Below, piece by piece: positions 7,389-16,976 of a DNA stretch of 64,000 nucleotides. Numbering within the stretch: the stretch's first letter is position 1; each line of letters starts with the position of its first letter. Below the pieces are notes generated by a model. That model did not search any database and was not told the origin of the DNA. It was given only the letters and a program-made list of their open reading frames with translations. This DNA comes from Aquabacterium fontiphilum (GTDB lineage Bacteria > Pseudomonadota > Gammaproteobacteria > Burkholderiales > Burkholderiaceae_C), in NCBI RefSeq assembly GCF_009909205.1, contig NZ_JAAAPN010000005.1, forward strand, positions 1 through 64,000, read 5' to 3'. Made by a program: the position numbers and the translations under genes.

Positions 7389-10025
7389 ATGCGCACCAAC
7401 CTTCCCGTTACCCAGCAGGAATATGTGCTCCCCGACGGGGCGACCATTGTGTCGCGCACCGATCTCAAGGGGCGCATCACCTACGTCAACGACGACTTCA
7501 TCGTGGCCAGTGGCTACACCGAGTCGGAGCTGATTGGCCAACCCCATAACATCCTGCGCCATCCCGACATGCCAGAGGAGGCCTTCGCCGACATGTGGCG
7601 TACGCTGCAGGCCGGACGCCCCTGGACGGGCATGGTCAAGAATCGGCGCAAGAGTGGTGACCATTACTGGGTGGTGGCCAACGCGACACCGCTTCGCGAA
7701 GGCAACTCGGTGGTGGGCTACATGTCCGTTCGCACACGTGCTTCGCGCGAGCAGGTCGAGGCGGCCGAGACGCTGTACCGCCGTTTCCGTGAAGGCCGGG
7801 CTGACGGCTGGCGCATCGTCGAAGGGCAGGGGGTTCGCCTCGGTTTGGCGGCGCGAGCCAACGTGCTGGGTCCGGTGTGGTCGCGCATGTCGATTCCTGC
7901 GAAGTTTGCCGGCTTGGGCGGGCTGGCCGCGCTGACGGCGGTGGGCAGTGCCGTGGCGGCACTCGAAGGCGGCGGCGCGTGGCTGGCCTGGCCGGCTGTG
8001 GCCGGCCTGCTGACGGTCACGGCCGGCATGCAGTTGGCGCGTCGCGTGGGCGGCAGCCTGCGGGCAGCCGAATCCCATCTGGAACGTTATGGCCAGGGCA
8101 GTTTCGACGGCGTTGTCGCGGCCAAGGGCCATGACGAACTGGCGGGCATGCTGTTGGCACTCAAGCGTGTGCAGACCCGGCTGGGCTTCGAGTTTGCTGA
8201 CACCCGCAAGCGCGCCGATGCCGCCAGCCGCATCCGACAGGCGCTGGACGTGGCGGCCACCAACATGATGGTGGCTGATGCCGACTACAACATTGTCTAC
8301 ATGAATGACTCGCTGGCAGCCATGCTGCGCTCTGCCGAGTCCGATATCCGCAAGGACCTGCCGCAGTTCGAGGCGGCCAAGGTACTGGGCTCGAACATCG
8401 ATGTCTTCCACAAGAGCCCGGCACACCAACGCGGTGTGCTCGATCGGCTGCATGGCGAGCACAAGACACGCCTGAACGTTGGCGGCCGCAAGTTCGACCT
8501 CATCCTCAACCCCATCCGCAACGACGATGGCAAACGCCTGGGCATTGTGGTGGAGTGGAAGGACATGACGGCCGAGTTGGCAGCGCAGGAGCGCGAAGCG
8601 AAGCTTGCCGCTGAGAACGCCCGCGTCAAGCAGGCGCTGGACAGTTGCTCGACCAATGTGATGATTGCTGACGCAGATGGCAACATCGTCTACGCCAATG
8701 AGTCGGTGGTGGCCATGCTGCGCCGCAACGAATACGAGTTGCGCAAGTCGCTGCCGCAGTTCGACGCCAGCCGCGTGGTGGGCGCCAACTTCGACATGTT
8801 CCACAAGAACCCCGCCCACCAGCGCAACCTGCTGGGGGCGCTGCAAGGCGAGCACAAGGCACAGATTCGAGTGGGCATCCTGCACTTCTCGCTGACGGCC
8901 AACCCGATCACCGATGAGCAGGGCCGCCGTCTGGGCACGGTGGTCGAGTGGAAGGATCGCACCGCCGAAGTGGCGGCCGAGGCGGAGATCTCGGCACTGG
9001 TGGATGGCGCCACACAGGGTGACTTCTCGCGCCGCATGGAACTGGAAGGCAAGGAGCCTTTCTTCCAGATGATGGGCGGCAAGTTCAACGACCTGATCGA
9101 CACCGTCAGCAAGACGATTGTCGAAGTGCGTGTGGCGGCCGAGCAGTTGACCTCCGCCGCAGCCCAGGTGTCCGACACCTCGCAATCGTTGTCGCAGGCT
9201 GCGGCTTCGCAGGCAGCCAGCGTTGAGCAGACGACCGCATCGCTGCAGGAGATGGCCGCCTCGGTGCGCCAGAATGCCGACAACGCCAATGTGACGGATG
9301 GCATGGCGACCAAGGCAGCGCAAGAGGCCATGGAGGGCGGTGAGGCCGTCAACCGTACGGTCGAAGCCATGCAGTCGATCGCCCAGAAGATTTCGATCAT
9401 CGATGACATCGCTTATCAGACCAACCTGTTGGCGCTGAATGCGGCCATTGAGGCGGCGCGTGCCGGCGAGCATGGCCGTGGCTTTGCCGTCGTGGCGGCC
9501 GAGGTGCGCAAGCTGGCCGAGCGCAGCCAGGTGGCGGCTCAGGAGATTGGACAGGTCGCCAGCTCGAGCGTGGTGCTGGCCGAGAAGGCCGGCCATGTGC
9601 TCAAGCAGATGGTGCCTTCTATCCACAAGACCAGCGAGCTGGTTCAGGAGATTGCAGCGGCCTCGGGCGAGCAATCTGATGGCGTCGTGCAGATCAACGG
9701 TGCGATGGAACACCTCAACAGCGTGACGCAGCAGAACGCATCGGCTGCCGAGGAGCTGTCCGCCACGTCGGAAGAACTGTCTGCTCAGGCGACCCAGTTG
9801 CAGGGGCTGATGGCGTACTTCCAGCTCAAGGATGACGACCGCAACCAGGCAGGATCGGCCATGAACGCATCGACTCGGCCTGCGGCACCGCGCACAGCGC
9901 CAGCCCGTGCTGCAGCCGCTGCGGCTCGCCCCACGCCGCGCGGCATGCCGCATCGGCAGACCACCGCCATGGCACAGCCGCTGCCCAACGGCGAAGTGGA
10001 CGAGTCGCATTTCGCTCATTTTTGA
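7389..10025 (+). CDS. Aer-like chemoreceptor with three PAS domains
   Basis: An 878-residue receptor. Residues 1-130 closely match the FAD-binding PAS of the E. coli aerotaxis receptor Aer, including R57, H58, D60 and W70 at the same numbering (LRHPDMPEEAFADMW). Two membrane segments follow (about 172-215) with almost no periplasmic loop, then a HAMP-like region. Two similar PAS-like repeats come next (about 281-396 and 411-526; both contain HK-x-PAHQR and VEWKD-x-TAE). The MCP hairpin has its tip near [20 protein letters not shown]. Redox or oxygen sensing by the N-terminal PAS is inferred from Aer; the input to the repeats is unknown. The protein ends FAHF rather than a standard CheR-docking pentapeptide. 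Confidence 0.93.
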   Translation: MRTNLPVTQQEYVLPDGATIVSRTDLKGRITYVNDDFIVASGYTESELIGQPHNILRHPDMPEEAFADMWRTLQAGRPWTGMVKNRRKSGDHYWVVANATPLREGNSVVGYMSVRTRASREQVEAAETLYRRFREGRADGWRIVEGQGVRLGLAARANVLGPVWSRMSIPAKFAGLGGLAALTAVGSAVAALEGGGAWLAWPAVAGLLTVTAGMQLARRVGGSLRAAESHLERYGQGSFDGVVAAKGHDELAGMLLALKRVQTRLGFEFADTRKRADAASRIRQALDVAATNMMVADADYNIVYMNDSLAAMLRSAESDIRKDLPQFEAAKVLGSNIDVFHKSPAHQRGVLDRLHGEHKTRLNVGGRKFDLILNPIRNDDGKRLGIVVEWKDMTAELAAQEREAKLAAENARVKQALDSCSTNVMIADADGNIVYANESVVAMLRRNEYELRKSLPQFDASRVVGANFDMFHKNPAHQRNLLGALQGEHKAQIRVGILHFSLTANPITDEQGRRLGTVVEWKDRTAEVAAEAEISALVDGATQGDFSRRMELEGKEPFFQMMGGKFNDLIDTVSKTIVEVRVAAEQLTSAAAQVSDTSQSLSQAAASQAASVEQTTASLQEMAASVRQNADNANVTDGMATKAAQEAMEGGEAVNRTVEAMQSIAQKISIIDDIAYQTNLLALNAAIEAARAGEHGRGFAVVAAEVRKLAERSQVAAQEIGQVASSSVVLAEKAGHVLKQMVPSIHKTSELVQEIAAASGEQSDGVVQINGAMEHLNSVTQQNASAAEELSATSEELSAQATQLQGLMAYFQLKDDDRNQAGSAMNASTRPAAPRTAPARAAAAAARPTPRGMPHRQTTAMAQPLPNGEVDESHFAHF

Positions 10026-10040
10026 TCGGGGTGGCGCAGC

Positions 10041-10589
10041 ATGAGCACCATGGTGGCCACATCCCCTGCACTGCAGGGGCACGTCAGCCCGGACGATGGC
10101 ACATCGGGCATGGCCCCACGTCAGCACCTGTGCCTGACGGTGGCCCGTGACACCTACGCCGTGCCGATCGATGCGGTGCGCGAGATCCTGGAGGTGGGGC
10201 GTCTGACGCCTCTTCCGCTCACGCCGGACTTCGTGACGGGTGTCATGAACCTGCGCGGTGCAGTGGTGCCGGTGATCGACCTGCAGGCAAGGTGTTTCGG
10301 GCAAGTCGCCACGATCGCTCGCCGCAGCAGCATCGTCATCGTCGAGGTTGCCCGAGGTGACCCGGACGGCGCGCTGGTGGTCGGCGTGCTGGTCGACGGT
10401 GTGTCGGAGGTGCTGGAGATTGCCGACGACGACATCGATCCGCCGCCGTTGCTGGGTACCCGGATCGCACGCGAGTTCCTGGCTGGCATGGCCAAGGTAC
10501 GCGACACACTGGTTCCGGTGCTCGATCTGGACCGTGTGCTCTCGCGCGAAGCGCTGGCCAGCCTGATGGCTGCCCATCTGACGCATTGA
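10041..10589 (+). CDS. cheW: Chemotaxis coupling protein CheW
   Basis: A 182-residue CheW that links receptors to CheA in the array. After an N-terminal tail of about 27 residues comes the CheW fold: QHLCLTVARDTYAVPIDAVREIL, then GVMNLRGAVVPVIDLQARC and a second half ending VLDLDRVLS. The NLRG-x-x-x-PVIDL motif is the hallmark. It lies 15 bases after the PAS receptor gene, whose signalling domain it presumably couples, and 11 bases before the chosen cheR ATG. The length is slightly above the usual 150-170 because of the N-terminal tail. Confidence 0.95.
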   Translation: MSTMVATSPALQGHVSPDDGTSGMAPRQHLCLTVARDTYAVPIDAVREILEVGRLTPLPLTPDFVTGVMNLRGAVVPVIDLQARCFGQVATIARRSSIVIVEVARGDPDGALVVGVLVDGVSEVLEIADDDIDPPPLLGTRIAREFLAGMAKVRDTLVPVLDLDRVLSREALASLMAAHLTH

Positions 10590-10600
10590 CGGAGCGCTGC

Positions 10601-11398
10601 ATGCGATTGTCCGAGCCTGCGTTCGATGCGGTGGTTGACATGTTCCACCGAGTTTCGGGCATTCGTCTGGCGCCCAGCAAGCGCCAGCTGGTGATCGGGC
10701 GGTTGCAGAAGCTGGCCACGGAGAAGGGCTATGCCAGCCTGGATGACTACGTGGCTGGGGTGGTGCGTGGCAGCGGCGATCGCGAAGAGCTCATCAAGGT
10801 GGTAGACCGCCTGACCACCAACGAAACCTACTTCTTCCGCGAGCCACAACATTTCGATTTCCTGTCGGAATGGTTGGGCAGCCGGCCTGCCGGTCGGAAT
10901 CTTCGTATCTGGAGCGCTGCAAGTTCTTCCGGCGAGGAGGCCTACAGCATTGCGATGCTGCTGGCCGATCACCTGGGCTTGCAGGGATGGGAGGTGGTGG
11001 GTACGGATCTGTCGACCGCCATGGTGGATGCCGCGCGCCGAGCCCTCTATCCCTTGGAGCGGGCCCGCCAGATGCCCAAAGACTACCTTCGCCGGTTCTG
11101 TCTCAAGGGGCAGGGCCCTTATGAGGGCCAACTGCTGGTGTCGCGCGCGTTGCGCGAGCACGTGCGCTTTCTGTCTGGGAACCTGATGCAGCCTTTGCCA
11201 GAGATCGGGCAGTTCGATGTCGTGTTTCTGCGCAACGTGCTGATCTACTTTGATCCACCGGCCAAGCGCGAGATCGTGCAGCGCGTGAGCGCCCTCATCA
11301 AGCCGGGTGGTTACTTGTTCACTGGTCACTCCGAGTCGCTCAGCAACCTGCAGGTCGGCCTGACGGCTGTGCGCCCCGCCATCTATGCTCGAGCTTGA
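10601..11398 (+). CDS. cheR: Chemoreceptor methyltransferase CheR
   Basis: Transfers methyl groups from S-adenosylmethionine to receptor glutamates during adaptation. The 265-residue product has the N-terminal helical CheR domain and then the methyltransferase fold: TTNETYFFREPQHF, the SAM-binding loop WSAASSSGEEAYSIAM, and VFLRNVLIYFD. The ATG at 10601 follows GGAG with a 6-base gap; a TTG at 10586 overlapping the cheW stop is in frame but less likely. The end overlaps cheD by 14 bases, pointing to translational coupling. Confidence 0.96.
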   Translation: MRLSEPAFDAVVDMFHRVSGIRLAPSKRQLVIGRLQKLATEKGYASLDDYVAGVVRGSGDREELIKVVDRLTTNETYFFREPQHFDFLSEWLGSRPAGRNLRIWSAASSSGEEAYSIAMLLADHLGLQGWEVVGTDLSTAMVDAARRALYPLERARQMPKDYLRRFCLKGQGPYEGQLLVSRALREHVRFLSGNLMQPLPEIGQFDVVFLRNVLIYFDPPAKREIVQRVSALIKPGGYLFTGHSESLSNLQVGLTAVRPAIYARA

Positions 11399-11915
11399 CT
11401 CTCCCGCCCGCCAGATACCGCGTCCGCATGTGCGGGAGCGCGTGTTCCTGTTGCCCGGGCAGTGGTACTTCGGCCGGCAGAGCGCAGTCATCAAGACCTT
11501 GCTCGGCTCGTGTGTGGCCATTACCTTGTGGCACCCGACGCGCCGCATGGGCGGCATGTGTCATTTTCTTTTGCCGGCCAGGGCCAGGGGCGCGGCCCAT
11601 GCCTTCGATGGTCGCTTTGGCGAAGAGGCTGTGCACCTCTTGCTTCGTGAGATCGACAAGACCGGCACAGTGCCCTCCGAGTACGAGGCCCAGCTCTATG
11701 GCGGGGCCGACACCATGCCCGACCAGGCGCGCATCAAGTTCAACATCGGTGAGCGCAATGTCGAGAAGGCCTGGGAACTGATCGACCGCAACGGCTTTCA
11801 GCTGCAGGCCGTGGACGTCGGGGGCAACGATCCCCGCAGCATCTCGCTGGATCTCTATTGCGGCAGCGTCGTGCTCAGGCGCGGCCCGCCCGTTGCGGGA
11901 AGGGGGGCGTCATGA
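11385..11915 (+). CDS. cheD: Chemoreceptor glutamine deamidase CheD
   Basis: Deamidates specific receptor glutamines to methylatable glutamates, and in some bacteria interacts with CheY-P phosphatases. The 176-residue product shows [12 protein letters not shown] with the catalytic Cys43 and GGMCHFLLP with His60. The 17-residue Cys-His spacing equals that of Thermotoga CheD (C27/H44). The conserved segment KFNIGERN is also present. It overlaps cheR at its start by 14 bases and cheB at its end by 4 bases (ATGA). The R-D-B gene order is typical of Che2/F7-like clusters. Confidence 0.95.
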   Translation: MLELDSPARQIPRPHVRERVFLLPGQWYFGRQSAVIKTLLGSCVAITLWHPTRRMGGMCHFLLPARARGAAHAFDGRFGEEAVHLLLREIDKTGTVPSEYEAQLYGGADTMPDQARIKFNIGERNVEKAWELIDRNGFQLQAVDVGGNDPRSISLDLYCGSVVLRRGPPVAGRGAS

Positions 11916-12994
11916 GCGCCATCAAGGTCATGCTGGTCGATGACTCGGCCATTGTTCGCAAGCATCTCACCGAACTGCTGACAGCGGGGGGCATCGAGGT
12001 GATCGGGGCGGCCGCCGATCCTGTGTTCGCCATGCAGCGTATGAAGGTGCAATGGCCCGACGTGCTGGTGCTGGATGTGGAGATGCCCCGGATGGATGGC
12101 ATCACCTTCCTCAAGCAGATCATGGCCGAGCGTCCGACGCCGGTTGTCATGTGCTCGACGCTGACCGAGAAGGGTGGGCAAACGACGATGCAGGCCCTCG
12201 CAGCCGGGGCAGTCGGCTTCATCACCAAGCCCAAGCTGGGGCTGCGCAGTTTTCTCGAGGATGGCAGCAATGGCATCGTGGCGGCGGTGAAGGCTGCCGC
12301 GCGGGCCAACCTGAACGCCTTGCGACGCACCCTGCCTGGTGGCGCGGCACCGCGTCCGCTGCAGGTTCAGGCAGCGCCTGTGGCTTCAGGCGCGATGACC
12401 GAGACGACTGACCGTGTCGTCGCGGTGGGCATCTCAACTGGAGGCGTGCAGACGATCGAGTCGGTGCTCACGCGACTGCCGCGTACAGCGCCAGGCATGG
12501 TGATCGTGCAGCACATGCCGCCCAACTTCACTGCGAGCCTGGCTGCGCGTCTCAACGGCCTGTGCGCGCTGGAAGTGCTGGAGGCAAAGGATGGCGACCG
12601 CGTGATCAACGGACGCGTTTTGTTTGCGCCAGGCGGGCGTCACATGCGGCTCAAGCGCAGCGGCGCCCAGTACGTGGTCGAGGTGTTCGACGGACCCTTG
12701 GTCAACCACCACCGGCCCTGTGTGGACGTGCTTTTCAAGTCGGTGGCAGCCTGCGCGGGGCGAAATGCCATCGGCGTGGTCATGACCGGCATGGGCGATG
12801 ACGGTGCGCGTGGCTTGCGCGAGATGCGTGAGGCTGGCGGCCGCACGGCGGCGCAGGACGAGGCGAGCTGTGTGGTGTATGGCATGCCAAAGGAGGCCGT
12901 TCGGCAGGGCGGTGCGCAAGAGGTCGTGTCGCTGGACGATCTGCCCGGGTGGCTATTGGCTGCGGCAGGCGAACGTGTGAAGGAACAAGGATGA
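11912..12994 (+). CDS. cheB: Chemotaxis methylesterase/response regulator CheB
   Basis: Removes methyl groups from receptors once phosphorylated by CheA. The 360 residues form a receiver domain with D10, D11 and phospho-acceptor D55 ([10 protein letters not shown]), a linker, and the CheB methylesterase domain with the catalytic triad S175 (GISTGGVQ), H201 (VQHMPPNFT) and D296 or D297 ([10 protein letters not shown]). The first triad motif reads GISTGG where GASTGG is usual, a mild change. The ATG at 11912 overlaps the cheD stop by 4 bases, and the cheB stop overlaps the next receptor ATG by 4 bases. An upstream in-frame ATG at 11858 would add a meaningless tail. Confidence 0.96.
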   Translation: MSAIKVMLVDDSAIVRKHLTELLTAGGIEVIGAAADPVFAMQRMKVQWPDVLVLDVEMPRMDGITFLKQIMAERPTPVVMCSTLTEKGGQTTMQALAAGAVGFITKPKLGLRSFLEDGSNGIVAAVKAAARANLNALRRTLPGGAAPRPLQVQAAPVASGAMTETTDRVVAVGISTGGVQTIESVLTRLPRTAPGMVIVQHMPPNFTASLAARLNGLCALEVLEAKDGDRVINGRVLFAPGGRHMRLKRSGAQYVVEVFDGPLVNHHRPCVDVLFKSVAACAGRNAIGVVMTGMGDDGARGLREMREAGGRTAAQDEASCVVYGMPKEAVRQGGAQEVVSLDDLPGWLLAAAGERVKEQG

Positions 12995-15408
12995 CGTCGT
13001 CTCGTGCGCTACTTCGTCGCGTGCTGGCACCTGGCATGCGACTGATGCGGCATTGGCGCCTGTCAACAAAGTTCATGACGCTCAGCGTGCTCGCCTTCCT
13101 GACCACGCTCATCATCGCCATGCACGGTGCAGCAGTGCTGTTGGATCAGTGGCAGCGCACTGCGCAGGAGCGCGCCGGTGTGGACGCCGCCCGCGTGGTG
13201 TTGCACATGGCAAGGGAGGTGAAGATCCACCGTGATCTTTTGCTGGCCGCGAACGGCGATTCAAGCCAGGCATCGACGCTGGCCGATCACCGACGGGCGA
13301 TGCGCGAGACGGCGCAACAGCTCTCGGTCGTTTTGTCTGCGTTGCCGGATCCGTATCGTGCACGTGCCTGGCCGAATCGGGAAGCGTCGCTGAATGCGAT
13401 GGTCGGTGCACTTCCGGCCACGGCGGATCAGCTGCAGGTGCAGCGGTTGCACGCTGAGTCGCTTGCTGCGTTGCGACAAGCGGGGCTGCTTGTGGGGGAG
13501 TCCTCCACGCTCTTGCTGGATCCTGAGGCGTCGAGCTACTTTCTCATGAGCCTGGCGCTTGATCGACTGCCCATGTTGCTGGAGCTGGCATCGCAGTGGC
13601 GTGTTCAGGCCTGGCACGCAGTGGTGCGGGGCGACGAGGTGGATCCTGCGCTGGCGGCACGAGGAGAGGCGGTCATGCAGCAGGTCGCCGAGGTTCACTT
13701 TCAGTTTGAGGCGCTCTCTCGTGCGGGAGGGCGAGTGCCGTCCACGTGGGAGACCGTGCGTGCCACTGTGCGTGGGGACGTGCAGGAGGCTTTATTCCGC
13801 GCCGGATCCCAAGCGGCCTTGCTGGAGCAGGGCATGAGGCTGCACCACGTCAGCGCTGCGCTGCACGACAGCCTGCTGGATCAGCTCGACGAGCGTCTGC
13901 TTCATCGCAGCCGCGCGCTGTTGGGCGCCATCACGCTGTCCATGCTTGTTCTGGCGTTGAATCTGACCGTGCTGGGCTACTTCGTGACCGCGCTGCATTC
14001 CGCCTTGATGGGCACGATGAAGGTGATCACACGCACGATGGACGACATGGGGGAGGGCGATCTGACGCGGCGTCGCCCGGTGGCGGGTGACGACGAGCTG
14101 GCCGGTGTGGCGCGGGGCCTGCAGGCCGTGGGCGACCGTCTGTCTCGCATCGTGGCCAGCATTCGCAGCAATGCCGTGCTGCTTGCCATGTCCGGCAAAG
14201 ACATGGGCGAAAGCACGATGGCGCTGGCGACGCGCACAGAACAGCAGTCCGGACGGCTCAAGGAGCTGGCCGAGCGCGTGCGTCAGGTGCATGTGGCGGC
14301 GGATGAAGGCGCCCGGCAGGCCCAGGTGCTGATGTCGCACGTCCAGACCGTGCGCAGCTCGGCACAATCTGGTCAGGCCTTGATGCCTGCGGCCACCGGC
14401 ACCATGCACGCCATCGAACAGGGCGCCCGCCGCATGACGGAGATTGTCGGATTGATCGAGGACATCGCCTTCCAGACCAACATGCTGGCGTTGAACGCGG
14501 CCGTCGAAGCCGCGCGGGCTGGTGAAGCCGGCAGCGGCTTTGCGGTGGTCGCGGCTCAAGTACGGCAGCTGGCGACGCGCTGCGCGCAGGCTGTCGGTGA
14601 GATTTCCGAACTCATTGCTGCATCCACGTTGCAGGTGGGCGACGGCGTGCGACACATGGCCGCCATGCACACAGCTTTCGACGAGCTGGCAGCGGGTCTG
14701 GAGCAGATTGGCGCGGGGGTAGCCGATGTGGCGCAGACGGTTTCCCAGCAGAACGCCAGCCTCAGCGAGATGAGCGAGTCGTTGGACAGCCTCGACAACA
14801 TCACGCGAGAGAACTCGGCGGCCGTGAGCCGCTCGTATGCGGCCAGCGAGCAGCTCATCGCCCGTGCCAGTAGCCTGGCGCAGGCCGTGCGCGGCATTCG
14901 CCTGGCTCAGGGCAGCCCTGACGAGGCGCAGGCGCTGGCCGAACGTGCTGCTGCCCTGATCCGAGAGCGGGGCCTCGAAGCGGCGCTGCCCGTGTTGCAC
15001 GCGGAAGGCAACGCGTTCACCGACCGAGACCTGTGTGTGTTCGGTGTCGATCGCCAAGGCCACTTCCGCTTCATGACACTCGACCCGGGGCGCACGGGGG
15101 ACCCCATCCCGATGTTGACGTCCACTGATGGCCATCTGCTGCAAGAGGCGCTGTGGCGCGCTGCGGAAACCGGCCAGCCCTGGGTGGAGTATGAATCCTG
15201 TGACCCGGAAACCCTCCAAATGTCCATCAAGATGGCTCATGTGATCCCGATTGACGACGATCTGATCGTTGTCTCACCTGTCTACAAGGATCCGATGGGA
15301 TCGGCTGTGCCGCGAGCGCATGCGGACGCGTCGCCCTTGCCTTCGACGCGCCGCAGCATGGCCGCGAAGCAGCCTGCGGGTGATGTGGCGGTATGGGAGG
15401 CCGTATGA
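12991..15408 (+). CDS. Chemoreceptor with C-terminal Cache-like domain
   Basis: An 805-residue methyl-accepting protein. TM1 is at about 29-50, a helical periplasmic region with few charged pockets follows, then TM2 near 305-330 ([20 protein letters not shown]), HAMP ([20 protein letters not shown]) and the MCP hairpin with tip [20 protein letters not shown]. The oddity is residues 644-767 after the signalling domain: the pattern of acidic DRDL, VDRQGHF, DGHLL, PWVEY, K[14 protein letters not shown] and a final VYKD resembles a single Cache (sCache_2-type) domain. Such domains normally face the periplasm, but here it must be cytoplasmic. Start ATG 12991 overlaps the cheB stop by 4 bases. Confidence 0.88.
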   Translation: MTSSRALLRRVLAPGMRLMRHWRLSTKFMTLSVLAFLTTLIIAMHGAAVLLDQWQRTAQERAGVDAARVVLHMAREVKIHRDLLLAANGDSSQASTLADHRRAMRETAQQLSVVLSALPDPYRARAWPNREASLNAMVGALPATADQLQVQRLHAESLAALRQAGLLVGESSTLLLDPEASSYFLMSLALDRLPMLLELASQWRVQAWHAVVRGDEVDPALAARGEAVMQQVAEVHFQFEALSRAGGRVPSTWETVRATVRGDVQEALFRAGSQAALLEQGMRLHHVSAALHDSLLDQLDERLLHRSRALLGAITLSMLVLALNLTVLGYFVTALHSALMGTMKVITRTMDDMGEGDLTRRRPVAGDDELAGVARGLQAVGDRLSRIVASIRSNAVLLAMSGKDMGESTMALATRTEQQSGRLKELAERVRQVHVAADEGARQAQVLMSHVQTVRSSAQSGQALMPAATGTMHAIEQGARRMTEIVGLIEDIAFQTNMLALNAAVEAARAGEAGSGFAVVAAQVRQLATRCAQAVGEISELIAASTLQVGDGVRHMAAMHTAFDELAAGLEQIGAGVADVAQTVSQQNASLSEMSESLDSLDNITRENSAAVSRSYAASEQLIARASSLAQAVRGIRLAQGSPDEAQALAERAAALIRERGLEAALPVLHAEGNAFTDRDLCVFGVDRQGHFRFMTLDPGRTGDPIPMLTSTDGHLLQEALWRAAETGQPWVEYESCDPETLQMSIKMAHVIPIDDDLIVVSPVYKDPMGSAVPRAHADASPLPSTRRSMAAKQPAGDVAVWEAV

Positions 15409-16931
15409 GTTTGTCACCCAGTGCACCCGACACGTTGCCGCCCTCGGCGCGCGCGCGCCAGATCGATCGCGTCTTATTGGCTGTGGTGGGTGTCAACGCC
15501 CTGTTGCTCGTCGGGCTGGAGCGCGCGTTGAGCCCCGGAGGCCTGTGGTGGACGGCCGCTGTGGCCGCCGTCGGGCTCTCCGCTGTGCTGTACAGCCAGT
15601 GTCGCGAGGCGGCGTGGGCGCGCTGGCTGACGACGTTGATGGTGGTGGGGCTGGTGGTCTTGCAGATGCGCGCGGCTCAAGGCCGCCCTGAAGTTGCCTT
15701 GAGTGCCCTTGTCAATCTGTCGCTGCTGCCGCAATGCCGCCAGTGGCGACTGGTGCTCACTGCAGGCGTCGTGCTTCTGGCGGCAGTCAGCGTCGAGTGG
15801 GCTGTGCAGGCCGACGACCGCATGCGCTGGGCGCTGTTGATTGCACTGATGGGGCAGACTGGCTACCTGACGTGGGTCACCCACCGGCAGCAGCGCCTGG
15901 ACAACGAGCGATTCGAGGTCGACTTTCTGATTCGTGCCATGGGCATGGACGGTCCGATTCGCCTGAATCTCGATGTGTTGCGCGCCGATTCCGGCGTGGG
16001 CAGGCGCCTCAAGCTTGTGCAGCAGCGCATGGCCGATGTGCTCAACGAAATGGGCTCGTCTATTCATGGGGTGAAGGAGGCATCAGATGTGCTGCGCGCA
16101 GGCAGCGACGAGCTGCGCCAACGGACGGACTCGACCGCCGCGGGACTGCGTGACGCAGCCATGTGCCTGGAGCAGATCAACCTGATCGTTCAAACCAGCG
16201 CGCAGGCCTCCCAGGAGGCTCGCAGCCTCGCCGGGCAGGCCACCGAGCTGGCCAACCGGGGCGGTGAGCAGGTTCGCGAGGTGGTTCAGACCATGCACGG
16301 CATCAACCAGTCAGCGCGGCAGATCACCGACATCATCAGCGTGATCGATGGCATTGCATTCCAGACCAACATCCTGGCCCTGAACGCGGCCGTGGAGGCT
16401 GCGCGGGCGGGCGACCAGGGGCGCGGGTTCGCCGTGGTGGCCGCGGAGGTCCGGCAGCTCGCGCTGCGCTCGTCCGAGGCGGCGCGGGAGATCAAATCGC
16501 TCATCACCGCCTCGGTTCAGACGATCGAAGGCGGCGTGAACCAGGTGGAACAGACAGGCGCCACGATGGAACACATCGTGGTGGCCGTGCGCCGGGTCGG
16601 CGAGGTGTTCGAGCAGCTGTCGGCAGATTCGCACGAGCACGCGGGGGGCATCGGCGTGGTCACACAATCGGTCAAGGAACTCGACGCGGTGACGCAGCAG
16701 AACATCTGCGTGGCGCAGCGCTCCACCCACATTGCGGCCGAGCTGCAGGCGCACGCCGAGCGCATGGCGGAGGTGTTATCCGGATTCCGACTACAAGCGA
16801 CGGCGCCCGCACAGACCCGTGCCGAGGCGGCTCTGGGCACCAAGGCGGCCCAGCCTGATCGTGCGGGCGAGGCTGCCATGGCTGCCAACGCCACCAGGGG
16901 GGCGCGGGCGATCGGAGTGGAGTTCTTCTGA
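15405..16931 (+). CDS. Chemoreceptor with multi-pass membrane N-terminus
   Basis: A 508-residue methyl-accepting protein that closes the operon. The N-terminal 160 residues contain five or six hydrophobic segments (about 22-38, 47-63, 74-90, 97-108, 115-133, 140-158) joined by short loops, so sensing would occur inside the membrane or via another protein; no HAMP or periplasmic domain is seen. The signalling hairpin has its tip at [20 protein letters not shown]. The protein ends GVEFF, the same VEFF ending as the 376-residue receptor at the start of the operon. ATG 15405 overlaps the previous stop by 4 bases; an earlier in-frame ATG at 15393 is possible. Confidence 0.88.
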   Translation: MSLSPSAPDTLPPSARARQIDRVLLAVVGVNALLLVGLERALSPGGLWWTAAVAAVGLSAVLYSQCREAAWARWLTTLMVVGLVVLQMRAAQGRPEVALSALVNLSLLPQCRQWRLVLTAGVVLLAAVSVEWAVQADDRMRWALLIALMGQTGYLTWVTHRQQRLDNERFEVDFLIRAMGMDGPIRLNLDVLRADSGVGRRLKLVQQRMADVLNEMGSSIHGVKEASDVLRAGSDELRQRTDSTAAGLRDAAMCLEQINLIVQTSAQASQEARSLAGQATELANRGGEQVREVVQTMHGINQSARQITDIISVIDGIAFQTNILALNAAVEAARAGDQGRGFAVVAAEVRQLALRSSEAAREIKSLITASVQTIEGGVNQVEQTGATMEHIVVAVRRVGEVFEQLSADSHEHAGGIGVVTQSVKELDAVTQQNICVAQRSTHIAAELQAHAERMAEVLSGFRLQATAPAQTRAEAALGTKAAQPDRAGEAAMAANATRGARAIGVEFF

Positions 16932-16976
16932 CGGAGAGCGGTGCCGTAATACGATGCGGTTTTCGGGAGTCTCACC

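Noticed and set aside
5973-10586. A 1,537-codon open frame on the minus strand opposite cheA, the PAS receptor gene and cheW
   Set aside because: It mirrors the third-position GC pattern of the real plus-strand genes, has no family similarity, no ribosome site, and runs across three genuine genes. Long antisense frames are expected in such GC-rich coding DNA.
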